Shown: in pieces, positions 1 to 6,367 of the stretch
Layout: each line of letters begins with the position of its first letter
How positions within the stretch are numbered: the first letter of the stretch is position 1
From: Comamonadaceae bacterium
GTDB taxonomy: Bacteria > Pseudomonadota > Gammaproteobacteria > Burkholderiales > Burkholderiaceae_C
Length of the DNA stretch: 8,043 nucleotides
Direction of reading: 5' to 3'
Assembly (NCBI GenBank): GCA_947451445.1
Contig: CANFZJ010000138.1
Coordinates: forward strand, 1-8,043
Program-made: the position numbers and the translations under genes
Notes under the pieces: generated by a model
Seen by the model: the letters and a program-made list of their open reading frames with translations, nothing else
Database searches by the model: none
What the model was told of the DNA's origin: nothing

Positions 1-1
1 G

Positions 2-877
2 GGCCAGGCTGCCTTGGCAGGTAGCCATGATGTCGGGGGTCATGGTGCCGCCGTAAAAGTGGCGGTCAAAGTTGGCAATCGCTTCGGGTTTACCGTCGTC
101 CAACAGGGTCAGCAAGTCGCCTTCGGGCGTCAGTGCCACCAGCCGTTCGGCCATGATCAGCGTGATCCACAGGTTGCCAAAGGTATCGAAGGCAAAGCCG
201 TCGGGGATGCCGCCCAGGTTGCTGGGACCAAATATTTCACGCTCGGAACAGCTGCCGTCGGGCGCAACCCGCAGGCGGGAGATGCGGCGCGCGTTGGACT
301 CCACTACGTACAGCCATTCTTCGTTGGCGTCCAGGCGGATTTCATTGGTACCGACAAAACCGTCCGCCACGATGCGGATGCCTTTGGCGTCGATCAGGCC
401 GACGTAGCCGTCCGGGGTTTTCTCGTTGATGGAGCGGGTCCAGGGGTCGAGCCGCGTGGTCACGGTGAACCAGATGCGGCCTTGGGAGTCGCTCAGCACA
501 AAATTGGTTTTTCCCAGGGGCTGGCCGTCAATGCGGTTGTACAGGGTGCGCGATGCGCCGCTGCGGTCCATCAGCTCGATCGCGTCGGTGCCAAAGTTGG
601 CGATCACGATGTTGCCGTCGCGGTCAAAGGCAATGCCATTGGGCAGGCTGCCGCCCATCAGCCGTGAGGCGGCATCGAGCGTGCGTTCGGCTACGCCTTG
701 CTGGCGGACCAGGCTTTGGGTTCCGTCGGCCGCGATGCGCATGACGCCGCGGGTATCGGCGATCCATAGTGTGCCGTCGGATTCGGCCAAAATGCATTCG
801 GGGCGCTGCAGGTCCACGCCCCAGTTGCGGATCTGTGAGCGATCGACTTGCCAGCCCTTGAGAGGATTGTTTTTCAT
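2..877 (-). CDS. SMP-30/gluconolactonase/LRE family protein, 3' end cut by window edge
   Basis: This frame stays open for 292 codons from the ATG at 877 to the left edge, so the C-terminus is missing; family members are usually about 290-330 residues, so little is lost. The sequence reads as a six-bladed beta-propeller with repeated blade motifs such as DGTLWIAD, DGNIVIANFG, QGRIWFTVT and FGNLWIT. Candidate metal ligands match the SMP-30 pattern: E27 in RPECIL, N178 in GTNEIRLD and D226 in GGIPDGFAFD, with N80 in LPNGIAFD near the active site. Known members are divalent-metal-dependent lactonases that hydrolyse sugar or other lactones, normally in the cytoplasm; no signal peptide is visible. 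The gene is divergent from the LysR-type regulator and probably under its control. No clear Shine-Dalgarno sequence precedes the ATG, but the family alignment starts there. In this context it may open a lactone from ring cleavage; the substrate is unknown. Confidence 0.88.
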   Translation of the reverse strand, partial: MKNNPLKGWQVDRSQIRNWGVDLQRPECILAESDGTLWIADTRGVMRIAADGTQSLVRQQGVAERTLDAASRLMGGSLPNGIAFDRDGNIVIANFGTDAIELMDRSGASRTLYNRIDGQPLGKTNFVLSDSQGRIWFTVTTRLDPWTRSINEKTPDGYVGLIDAKGIRIVADGFVGTNEIRLDANEEWLYVVESNARRISRLRVAPDGSCSEREIFGPSNLGGIPDGFAFDTFGNLWITLIMAERLVALTPEGDLLTLLDDGKPEAIANFDRHFYGGTMTPDIMATCQGSLA

Positions 878-932
878 GTCAGGTGGTAGGTGAAAGTACG
901 CGCATCGTAGGGGGGGCTTTCCTGTGGCGGAA

Positions 933-947
933 ATCAAATCTGGCGAT
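933..947. promoter_or_regulatory. Candidate LysR-type binding site, ATC-N9-GAT
   Basis: The sequence reads ATC, nine bases, then GAT, giving T934 and A946 with 11 bases between (T-N11-A). ATC-N9-GAT is also the half-site described for nod boxes bound by NodD, and the adjacent regulator is NodD-like. A full ATC-N9-GAT match is expected by chance only a few percent of the time in 170 bases. It lies 56 bases upstream of the lactonase start codon, a typical place for the recognition site. Confidence 0.45.
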
Positions 948-961
948 GGCATGCATCGCCA
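941..961. repeat. Perfect 8-bp inverted repeat with 5-bp spacer, possible operator
   Basis: The left arm TGGCGATG (941-948) and right arm CATCGCCA (954-961) are exact reverse complements around the spacer GCATG. The repeat overlaps the end of the first T-N11-A site and the start of the second, and sits in the divergent promoter region. It could be a regulator operator. It is not the canonical symmetric T-N11-A, because the matching symmetric bases here are G945 and C957. It does not precede a T-run and is not a terminator. Confidence 0.45.
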
Positions 962-969
962 ACTCACAT
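955..969. promoter_or_regulatory. Second candidate LysR-type site, ATC-N9-CAT
   Basis: T956 and A968 form a second T-N11-A unit with one mismatch to ATC-N9-GAT. Its T lies 22 bases from the T of the first site, about two helical turns, so two regulator dimers could bind the same face of the DNA. T-N11-A alone is common by chance; the phased spacing is what makes it worth listing. Confidence 0.3.
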
Positions 970-994
970 ATATGGGATTACCCTTGCTTTCGCC

Positions 995-1007
995 CTGCGG
1001 GCCGCAG
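995..1007. repeat. Short GC-rich palindrome upstream of the regulator gene
   Basis: CTGCGG at 995-1000 and CCGCAG at 1002-1007 are exact reverse complements around a single G. It would fall in the 5' untranslated leader of the regulator if transcription starts near 980. A one-base loop cannot form as such, so any hairpin would be smaller. It is more likely a DNA site or a coincidence in GC-rich sequence. Confidence 0.2.
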
Positions 1008-1047
1008 CCGCGCCCTACACTGGGCACACTCCCACGCCACTGCCGCC

Positions 1048-1971
1048 ATGCGCTACCACCGACTTGACCTGAACTTGCTCACCGCTTTGCGGGTGCTGCT
1101 GACCGAACGCAACGTTACCCGTGCCGGTGAAATCCTGCACGTTTCGCAATCTGCAATGAGCGGCATGTTGGCGCGCCTGCGCGAATACTTTGACGACCCG
1201 CTGATCACCCCGGTGGGGCGGCGCATGGAGCTCACGCCATTGGCTGAAACCTTGGTGGGCAAGGTCAATGATTTGATGGTGCGCCTGGATGCAACCTTGG
1301 CGATCCGCCCCGAATTTGACCCGGCAAGTTCACGTCGCCAGTTCTCCATCGTCGCTTCGGACTATGTGATCCAGGTGCTGCTGCTGGACGTACTGCGGGA
1401 AGTGCACCACGAGGCCCCCCACGTAACCGTGGAGTTTCACCACCCCAGCAATACTGCTGCCGTGGACCTGGAAAATGGGGAGGTGGATTTCGTTATCAAC
1501 CCGGAGCGTTTCACCACCCCCAACCAGGCCCGTACCGTCTTGTTTGAAGACAGCTACTTCCTGGTGGTGGACGCGGCCAATTCCGACGTGGGCAGCAGTG
1601 TGAGCCTGGACCAGTACAAGACGCTGCGCCACGTCACCATGGAAAACAGCGGGCGCCCCCAGTTTGAAACCTGGTTCACCAGCGAACATGGTGTTTTGCC
1701 GCATGTGGAAGTGGTATTGAACAGCTTTGGCTTGCTGCCGCCGCTGTTGCTGGACACCCACCGCGCCGCCACCTTGCATACCCGCATGGCCTTGCAGGCC
1801 GTGCAACAGTGGCCGCTACGGTTGGTGCGGCTGGATTTTGAACCGCCGCGCCTGGTGGAAACCTTGCAGTGGCACCGCTACCGCGATCTGGACCCTGGCA
1901 GCCAGTGGCTGCGCGAGAAGATCATTGCGAAAGCACAGACCCTGCTCCCGGTGGAGCAGTTGGTCGCCTGA
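1048..1971 (+). CDS. LysR-type transcriptional regulator, NodD-like clade
   Basis: A 307-residue protein of normal family length. The N-terminal winged helix-turn-helix (about residues 6-65) includes LDLNLLTALRVLLTERNVTRA, and its recognition region is VSQSAMSGMLARLREYF (32-48). The effector domain follows (about 95-300). The start at 1048 is chosen because MRYHRLDLNLL matches the family N-terminus; the frame opens earlier, at 883, but those 55 codons have no family resemblance and lie in the promoter region. The C-terminal part, with EVVLNSFGLLPPLLLDTHRA (221-240) and the later QW, DP and WLRE motifs, strongly resembles NodD as I recall it, a subgroup that senses flavonoids and other aromatics. 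It probably activates the flanking catabolic genes and represses itself through 878-1047. Its stop codon is 3 bases from that of the convergent SDR gene. The inducer is unknown. Confidence 0.93.
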   Translation: MRYHRLDLNLLTALRVLLTERNVTRAGEILHVSQSAMSGMLARLREYFDDPLITPVGRRMELTPLAETLVGKVNDLMVRLDATLAIRPEFDPASSRRQFSIVASDYVIQVLLLDVLREVHHEAPHVTVEFHHPSNTAAVDLENGEVDFVINPERFTTPNQARTVLFEDSYFLVVDAANSDVGSSVSLDQYKTLRHVTMENSGRPQFETWFTSEHGVLPHVEVVLNSFGLLPPLLLDTHRAATLHTRMALQAVQQWPLRLVRLDFEPPRLVETLQWHRYRDLDPGSQWLREKIIAKAQTLLPVEQLVA

Positions 1972-1974
1972 ACG

Positions 1975-2721
1975 TTAAAAGCCAAATCCCCCGCCGTCTA
2001 CATTCAACACCTGCCCGGTAATAAAGGCCGAATCGTCGGAGGCCAGGAATGCCAGCGCCCCGGTCAGGTCTTCGGGCTGTTCGGTGCGCGGAATGAACTG
2101 GCGCATGCGCACGCCTTCAAAAGCCTCTGGCGGGATGTTGGCGGCACTGCCGGGGTGGCGCGTCAGGCCGGGGGAGATGGCGTTGACGGTAATGCCCTGG
2201 CCGCCCAGTTCGGAGGCCAGCGCACGGGTCAGGCCGATGACGCCCATTTTGCTGGCGGCATACGCCGCCATGCCGGGCGGCGGGCCCCAGACTGTGCTGG
2301 ATGCCAGATTGATGATGCGCCCCCAGCGGCGCTGCGCCATGCCGGGCGCGAATGCCTGCGCCAGCAAAAACGGCGCGTCGATGTTGACGCACATCACCTG
2401 GCGCCACAGGGCGGCGCTGATGTCGCCCATGGCGGCGTGGGGCATGAAGGCGGCGTTGTTCACCAACACGTCTATGTGGCCTATCTTGTCAAGCATCCGG
2501 GCCGCGAAGCGCTGTACGTCGGCGGTATCGGACAGGTCGCAGTCCAGCGCATGGGCCTGGCCACCGTTGGCACGGATCTCTTCGGCCAGGGCGCTGCAGG
2601 GTTCGCGGTCGGTCAGCACCAGTTGGTGGCCGCTGGCGGCCAGGCGCAGGGCGAACGCATGGCCCAGGCCGCCAGCGGCTCCGGTGACCAGGGCGATGCG
2701 TTTGTGGGAGTTTGTAGTCAT
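1975..2721 (-). CDS. Classical short-chain dehydrogenase/reductase (SDR)
   Basis: A 248-residue NAD(P)-dependent oxidoreductase with a full set of classical SDR motifs. These are the cofactor loop TGAAGGLG (13-20), NNAA (88-91), catalytic N113, S141, and the Y154-x3-K158 pair in YAASK. The N-[AV]-[IV]-[SN]-PG motif appears as NAISPG, and the C-terminus ends in the FabG-like ITGQVLNVDGG. An acidic residue at the end of beta-2 (D38 in LTDRE) favours NAD(H) over NADP(H). It is the last gene of the minus-strand block, 23 bases after the FAD monooxygenase. No clear Shine-Dalgarno sequence precedes it, so it may rely on re-initiation. It probably oxidises an alcohol or reduces a ketone, or dehydrogenates a dihydrodiol, in the pathway; the family is too broad to name a substrate. 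Fatty-acid synthesis is unlikely in this setting. Confidence 0.92.
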   Translation of the reverse strand: MTTNSHKRIALVTGAAGGLGHAFALRLAASGHQLVLTDREPCSALAEEIRANGGQAHALDCDLSDTADVQRFAARMLDKIGHIDVLVNNAAFMPHAAMGDISAALWRQVMCVNIDAPFLLAQAFAPGMAQRRWGRIINLASSTVWGPPPGMAAYAASKMGVIGLTRALASELGGQGITVNAISPGLTRHPGSAANIPPEAFEGVRMRQFIPRTEQPEDLTGALAFLASDDSAFITGQVLNVDGGGFGF

Positions 2722-2744
2722 GGCAATCGTATGTAGTTGGAGCG

Positions 2745-3878
2745 TTAAATGGGCGCGCGTAGCGCGTGCATGGCATGTAGCATGACCTGGCGGTGCTCGT
2801 CCTGGGAGCCTCCGGTTTGCTCGATCTCGCCCATGCGGGCCGAAGCACTGACCACCAGCCGGGCCCGGTCGTAGTGGCGGCCTGCGTAAGCCATCAGCGC
2901 GCCTTCCAGGAAGTGGCGGCGGCCCAGTTCCTCGGCAAGCACTACGGCACCTTCAATAGCCATGCCCGCGCCGGATGCCAGGTGGGGCGTGGTGGCATGC
3001 ACAGCATCGCCCAACAGCACGATGCGGCCACGGTGCCAGGGTGCGTCGATCAGGTGCCCGGCAAGGGGTCGGTAGACGATACGGTCGTGGCGCAGGGTGC
3101 CGTTCAGCAGGCCATCGCGGATTTCGGCAATCGAGCCACCAAACTCCGAGATCAGTTCGGCCAGCAGGTGCGGCCATTGGTCGGGGGCAATGAATTCCAG
3201 GCCTTCGCGCCGGTCCAGCACGAACAGGTAGCTTTCGGTGGCGGACACCGGATTCAACCCGGCTTTGGTGGTCTTGCCCATGTAGATGGACGAGTTTTGC
3301 CGCGTGCGCGGCACCACTGCGCGCCAACTGCCCTGGCCGGTAAAGCGTGGCCCGGCAAATTCCGGCAGGATGACCGCGCGCACCTTGGACAGCACGCCAT
3401 CGGCCCCCACCACCAGATCGTAGCGGTCCCGGCTGCCGTCATTGAAAACCACGTCCACGCCGTCTCCGTCCTGGACCATGGATTCAAAGCTAAGGCCCAG
3501 GCGTACCGTGGTGCCCGAGGCGCGGGTGGCGTTGGCCAGAATTTCGGCCAGCACCGGGCGCATGATGCCGCCCGCCGGTGGCAGCTCTTCGGCGGTGGTG
3601 GTTCGCTCCATGGGCAGGGTCACCATCACGCTGCCATCGGCGGCGCACAGGTCGATATGCGTCCATTGGCCGCCTCGGCGAATGACTTCATCCACCACGC
3701 CCACGGTGCGCAGCGCGCGCAGTGTGGGCCCGCTGATGGTGATGCCTGCGCCATCCGGCGCCCATTGCGGGTTCTGCTCGACCAGCACAACGTCCACGCC
3801 CTGCTTGCGCAGCTGGATGGCGGCACACATGCCTCCTATGCCGCCACCGACGACCAGAACTTTCTTGACCAATGCCAT
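2745..3878 (-). CDS. FAD-dependent aromatic monooxygenase (PHBH fold, salicylate hydroxylase-like)
   Basis: A 377-residue group A flavoprotein monooxygenase. It has the three FAD/NAD(P)H fingerprints in order: GxGxxG at 11-16 (GGGIGG), the DG motif at 158-161 (GADG) followed by SKVR, and the GD motif at 290-297 (GDAVHATTP follows ILL). The family uses NAD(P)H and O2 to hydroxylate electron-rich aromatic rings, often ortho to an existing hydroxyl. The ATG at 3878 is preferred: a GGAG sits nine bases upstream and MALVKKVLVVGGG fits the family. A TTG at 3890 would add only four residues and overlaps that ribosome binding site. It follows the C-C hydrolase gene by 30 bases. It plausibly makes the catechol-like substrate for the extradiol dioxygenase upstream. 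Relatives include salicylate and 6-hydroxynicotinate hydroxylases, and the FAD hydroxylase of naringenin degradation is a candidate relative; the substrate cannot be read from sequence. Confidence 0.93.
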   Translation of the reverse strand: MALVKKVLVVGGGIGGMCAAIQLRKQGVDVVLVEQNPQWAPDGAGITISGPTLRALRTVGVVDEVIRRGGQWTHIDLCAADGSVMVTLPMERTTTAEELPPAGGIMRPVLAEILANATRASGTTVRLGLSFESMVQDGDGVDVVFNDGSRDRYDLVVGADGVLSKVRAVILPEFAGPRFTGQGSWRAVVPRTRQNSSIYMGKTTKAGLNPVSATESYLFVLDRREGLEFIAPDQWPHLLAELISEFGGSIAEIRDGLLNGTLRHDRIVYRPLAGHLIDAPWHRGRIVLLGDAVHATTPHLASGAGMAIEGAVVLAEELGRRHFLEGALMAYAGRHYDRARLVVSASARMGEIEQTGGSQDEHRQVMLHAMHALRAPI

Positions 3879-3908
3879 GTTTGTCTCCAATTCTTTACTT
3901 AAACCGTG

Positions 3909-5066
3909 TTACGCGGTGGTTCCACCCAGTTGCTCTGCCAGCCAATCGGCGATCTGGTTGCCGGCGTTGTTCGGGTTGTCCAGTGAGCTGTGCTCCACCC
4001 CACCTTCGCGGGCTGTGAAGATGAACAAATCCTTCTTGGGGCAATGGACCAGTTGCGCAAAGGTCTGGTGCGCGTACTTCAACGGAATTTGCCGGTCGTT
4101 GTCGCCATGTGTGACCAGGAAGGGGACGCGGATGCGGTCCAGTACGCCGTTCAGGTGCATGTTTTCGGCCTTGGCCAGGAAATCGTCCATATCCGTTGCA
4201 CCAAATACCCACTGGACGTGCTTCCAATAATGGGGCACCGGATTTTCGCCTTCGCGGTTCAGGCGGGCCTGCTGCACTGCGCGCCAGTCGTGGTTGGCTC
4301 CCCAGACAGCGCCGCAGGCAAAGCGGGGTTCGAACGCCACGGCGCGTGGACAGTAGTAACCACCCAGCGATACACCCAGTGCGCCAATGCGTTGGGCATC
4401 CACGTAGGGCTGCTGCGCCAGCCAATCGACAATCTTGCTGGCCCAGACTTCGGTGTTGTACACAGCCGGCATGCCATGCAGACGCAGCGCTTCCCCGGTG
4501 CCAGGCTGGTCGATAAACAACGCGGACAGGCCTCGGCGGGCAAACAGGGTACCCATGACGCTTTTTTGCAGCATTTCCTTGGTGCTGTCCAGGCCATTCA
4601 TCACCACCACGATGGGGGCGGGGCCTGCGGTGTTCTCTGCACGCACCAGCAGGCCACTGAGGTGCTGGTCGCCAAACGGAATTTCCACCCGTTCGCAGTT
4701 TTCGCGTGCCAGGGTACGGGACTGGGCAAACAAGGCCAGAGAGCGCTGGTACATGGCCAGCCTGGCGTCAAATCCGTGGGCTTGCATGCGTTCCGCTATG
4801 CAGTAGTACAACGCAGCCCGCCCCAGCTTTTCACCAGCCGAAAGCTTGTGTCCTTTGGCCAGGTCGTCTTCTGCCAGTGCGATCAGCTTGTCGCCACCGC
4901 CCTTCCAGGCTTCGTAAAAAGCCAGCGTGCCCAGGTCATCGCCGCCGCGCGCGGCATCCAGCAGCGGGGCGCACATGGCATCGATTTCACCCACGTTACC
5001 GCCGTGGTTCAGCGCGATCATGGTGGACAGGCTCCACACGTAGTTGGTGGGAAAATATTGGAACAT
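3909..5066 (-). CDS. Alpha/beta hydrolase, Ayg1/2,6-dihydroxypseudooxynicotine hydrolase-like
   Basis: A 385-residue serine hydrolase with a long helical N-terminal region (about 1-125) before the alpha/beta core. The core has the oxyanion region and family signature MNGLDSTKEM (156-165) and the nucleophile elbow GVSLGG with S233. The acid is probably D324 in HGDNDRQIP and the base H359 in GGVEHSS. The GLDSTKE signature and N-terminal cap are typical of the group containing nicotine-pathway 2,6-dihydroxypseudooxynicotine hydrolase and fungal Ayg1, which hydrolyse C-C bonds next to a carbonyl on aromatic or polyketide substrates. They differ from the shorter BphD/MhpC meta-cleavage hydrolases. 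The start at 5066 is supported by a GAGAG ribosome binding site that overlaps the stop of the Rieske gene, so the two are probably translationally coupled. Its likely job here is release of an acyl side chain from an aromatic or ring-opened intermediate. Plain esterase activity is an alternative. Confidence 0.88.
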   Translation of the reverse strand: MFQYFPTNYVWSLSTMIALNHGGNVGEIDAMCAPLLDAARGGDDLGTLAFYEAWKGGGDKLIALAEDDLAKGHKLSAGEKLGRAALYYCIAERMQAHGFDARLAMYQRSLALFAQSRTLARENCERVEIPFGDQHLSGLLVRAENTAGPAPIVVVMNGLDSTKEMLQKSVMGTLFARRGLSALFIDQPGTGEALRLHGMPAVYNTEVWASKIVDWLAQQPYVDAQRIGALGVSLGGYYCPRAVAFEPRFACGAVWGANHDWRAVQQARLNREGENPVPHYWKHVQWVFGATDMDDFLAKAENMHLNGVLDRIRVPFLVTHGDNDRQIPLKYAHQTFAQLVHCPKKDLFIFTAREGGVEHSSLDNPNNAGNQIADWLAEQLGGTTA

Positions 5067-5078
5067 GGCGGTTTTCTC

Positions 5079-5432
5079 TCAATCAAAAATAGTCGGTAGC
5101 TCGGCGGGAATCCATACAGCACCGGCTTCCATGCGGCTGCGCACCGGCGTCAGGTTCCGGCCTGCGCAGGGGCCGGCATAGCAGTAGCCGCTGCGGCTGT
5201 CGAAGTGGGCTGAGTGGGCGTAGCACACGATGTGTTGTCCGTCCGCCGACAGGAACTGGTCTTGCATGTACTCCAGGGGGCGGTGGTTGTGCGGGCAGTC
5301 GTTGAGCCATACAAACACCTCCTGGCCTTGGCGTAGTGCAAAGACCTGGTCGTCGTTGCCGCGGCGCAACAGGCCGCGGGCACCGCCGTCGGGTATATCG
5401 GCCAGTCGGCACAGCAGGCGTTCTTCTGCCAT
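5079..5432 (-). CDS. Small Rieske [2Fe-2S] ferredoxin
   Basis: A 117-residue single-domain Rieske protein. The cluster ligands are in C46-P-H48 and C70-Y-A-H73, with 21 residues between H48 and C70, followed by the usual HSAHFDSRSG and PVR...VWI strands. The family carries electrons to or within oxygenases, in the cytoplasm. Two extra cysteines (C84 and C89, in SGYCYAGPC) lie near the second ligand loop. The start at 5432 gives MAEERLLCRL, eight bases after the dioxygenase stop; an upstream in-frame ATG at 5459 lies inside the dioxygenase gene and would add nine residues unlike the family. No oxygenase alpha subunit is in the window. It sits between the extradiol dioxygenase and the hydrolase, so it may reduce or reactivate the dioxygenase iron, as plant-type XylT does for catechol 2,3-dioxygenase, or serve an oxygenase encoded elsewhere. 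Confidence 0.9.
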   Translation of the reverse strand: MAEERLLCRLADIPDGGARGLLRRGNDDQVFALRQGQEVFVWLNDCPHNHRPLEYMQDQFLSADGQHIVCYAHSAHFDSRSGYCYAGPCAGRNLTPVRSRMEAGAVWIPAELPTIFD

Positions 5433-5440
5433 GGCGGCAG

Positions 5441-6367
5441 TTACTCGCCCGGAGCCCATTTGTTGCGTGATTCGAACAGGAAGATTTGCGAGTTGTCTGC
5501 GCCCGGCGGCATGGCGCGCGGGGTCCAGCTGTCGTCGTGCAGGTCCATGTCGGCATCAAATTCCATGGTGCCGCCAAATGGGCTGTTGAAGTACCAGAAG
5601 TAGTTGCTGCCCATGATGTGGCGGCCTGGTCCCCAAAAGCTTTTATAGCCTTGCTGGGCGAAGCGCCAGCCTGCGTGCAGGACCTCGTGTGCCGACCCCA
5701 GGTGGAAGGTGAAATGGTTCATGCCTACCATGTGGTCGTTAAAGCTCTGGATCATGAACAGGGTGTGGTGTTCCAATGTGCCCTGTGGACGCATGAAGGG
5801 GCCCAGGCCGATGAATCGGTCGGTCACGCGAAAACCCAGCCGGTCTTGGTAGAACGCCTCGGATTTTTTGACGTCGGGTACAAAGTACACGACATGTGAC
5901 AAGGAGCGCGGCGAGATTTTTTCCGCTTTGTCGGCAGCGCACACGTTGGGCGCACGACCGGGGGCTTGGCCCGGCACGTTGATGCCAATGTGTGGCGCAA
6001 TGATGGTACGGCGGCGTGTGACGAGAAAGGCAATGGCGTAGCCGCCATCGTCCACAGCGTGCAGCGTACCTTCGGCGTCAACATGCACGGTGCGGTCGCT
6101 TCCCAGGTTGTCGGCCAATGCACCCAGGGTGGCGGCATCGGCCACACCGTACACGGTCTCACGCAGGTTGGGAGAGGGCGCATTGCTGGGTGGCAGGCTG
6201 GGGTCGCTGGCGTGGCGCAGCACTACCGCCGAGCCGTCCAGCGCTGCATAGGTGCCACCTGCGGCCGAGACTTCTACTTCTTGCAGGCCATAGTCCAGCA
6301 GGTATTTTTTTCCTGCGGCCATGTCTTCCACGCCGAAGACCAATGCTTCTAATCCAACGATATTCAT
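5441..6367 (-). CDS. Two-domain type I extradiol ring-cleavage dioxygenase (VOC superfamily)
   Basis: A 308-residue protein of the usual length for BphC/2,3-dihydroxybiphenyl dioxygenase-like enzymes. There is an N-terminal VOC module (about 1-118) without metal ligands and a C-terminal catalytic module (about 152-285). Predicted iron ligands are H158 (SLSHVVYF), H218 (MNHFTFHL) and E269 (GGTMEFDADMD). Their spacing of 60 and 51 residues is close to that of BphC (H146, H210, E260). The family uses Fe(II) and O2 to open a catecholic ring beside the hydroxyls (meta cleavage). The ATG at 6367 overlaps the stop of the epimerase gene as ATGA and has an AGGAG six bases upstream. The Rieske gene follows after eight bases. 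The substrate is probably the product of the FAD hydroxylase. A non-oxygenase VOC role is possible but unlikely with all three ligands present. Confidence 0.92.
   Translation of the reverse strand: MNIVGLEALVFGVEDMAAGKKYLLDYGLQEVEVSAAGGTYAALDGSAVVLRHASDPSLPPSNAPSPNLRETVYGVADAATLGALADNLGSDRTVHVDAEGTLHAVDDGGYAIAFLVTRRRTIIAPHIGINVPGQAPGRAPNVCAADKAEKISPRSLSHVVYFVPDVKKSEAFYQDRLGFRVTDRFIGLGPFMRPQGTLEHHTLFMIQSFNDHMVGMNHFTFHLGSAHEVLHAGWRFAQQGYKSFWGPGRHIMGSNYFWYFNSPFGGTMEFDADMDLHDDSWTPRAMPPGADNSQIFLFESRNKWAPGE

Larger units (their letters stand above)
878..1047. promoter_or_regulatory. Divergent control region between lactonase gene and LysR-type regulator
   Basis: This 170-base region separates two divergent start codons, the usual place for a LysR-type regulator to act on itself and a target. 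It contains two T-N11-A sites, a perfect 8-bp inverted repeat and a short GC-rich palindrome, listed separately. A possible plus-strand -10 element, TATATG, lies at 969-974, but no good -35 sits at the right distance. No convincing sigma-70 promoter is visible toward the lactonase gene, as expected for an activator-dependent promoter. The role is inferred from position and sequence pattern only. Confidence 0.6.

Noticed and set aside
14..667. Plus-strand open frame of 217 codons in the left end
   Set aside because: It is antisense to the SMP-30 propeller gene, whose blade motifs and metal ligands are clear. The minus-strand gene is simply truncated by the window edge.
883..1047. N-terminal extension of the regulator from an in-frame ATG at 883
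   Set aside because: The 55 extra residues have no LysR resemblance and would cover the divergent promoter and operator region; the family N-terminus begins at 1048.
1972..1974. Bidirectional terminator between the convergent genes
   Set aside because: There are only three bases between the stop codons and no hairpin with a T-run around them.
3879..3890. TTG start for the FAD monooxygenase at 3890
   Set aside because: The TTG overlaps the GGAG that serves the better ATG at 3878, and the added residues are not part of the family fold.
2793..3902. Long plus-strand open frame (369 codons) opposite the FAD monooxygenase gene
   Set aside because: It is exactly antisense to a gene with clear FAD motifs, has no recognisable domain, and has the composition expected of a GC-rich shadow frame.
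3990..5099. Long plus-strand open frame (369 codons) opposite the alpha/beta hydrolase gene
   Set aside because: It is a shadow of a gene with an intact Ser-Asp-His triad; no family resemblance and no ribosome binding site.
5433..5459. Upstream ATG at 5459 for the Rieske protein
   Set aside because: It lies inside the dioxygenase gene with no ribosome binding site; the ATG at 5432 starts where family similarity starts. Not fully excluded.
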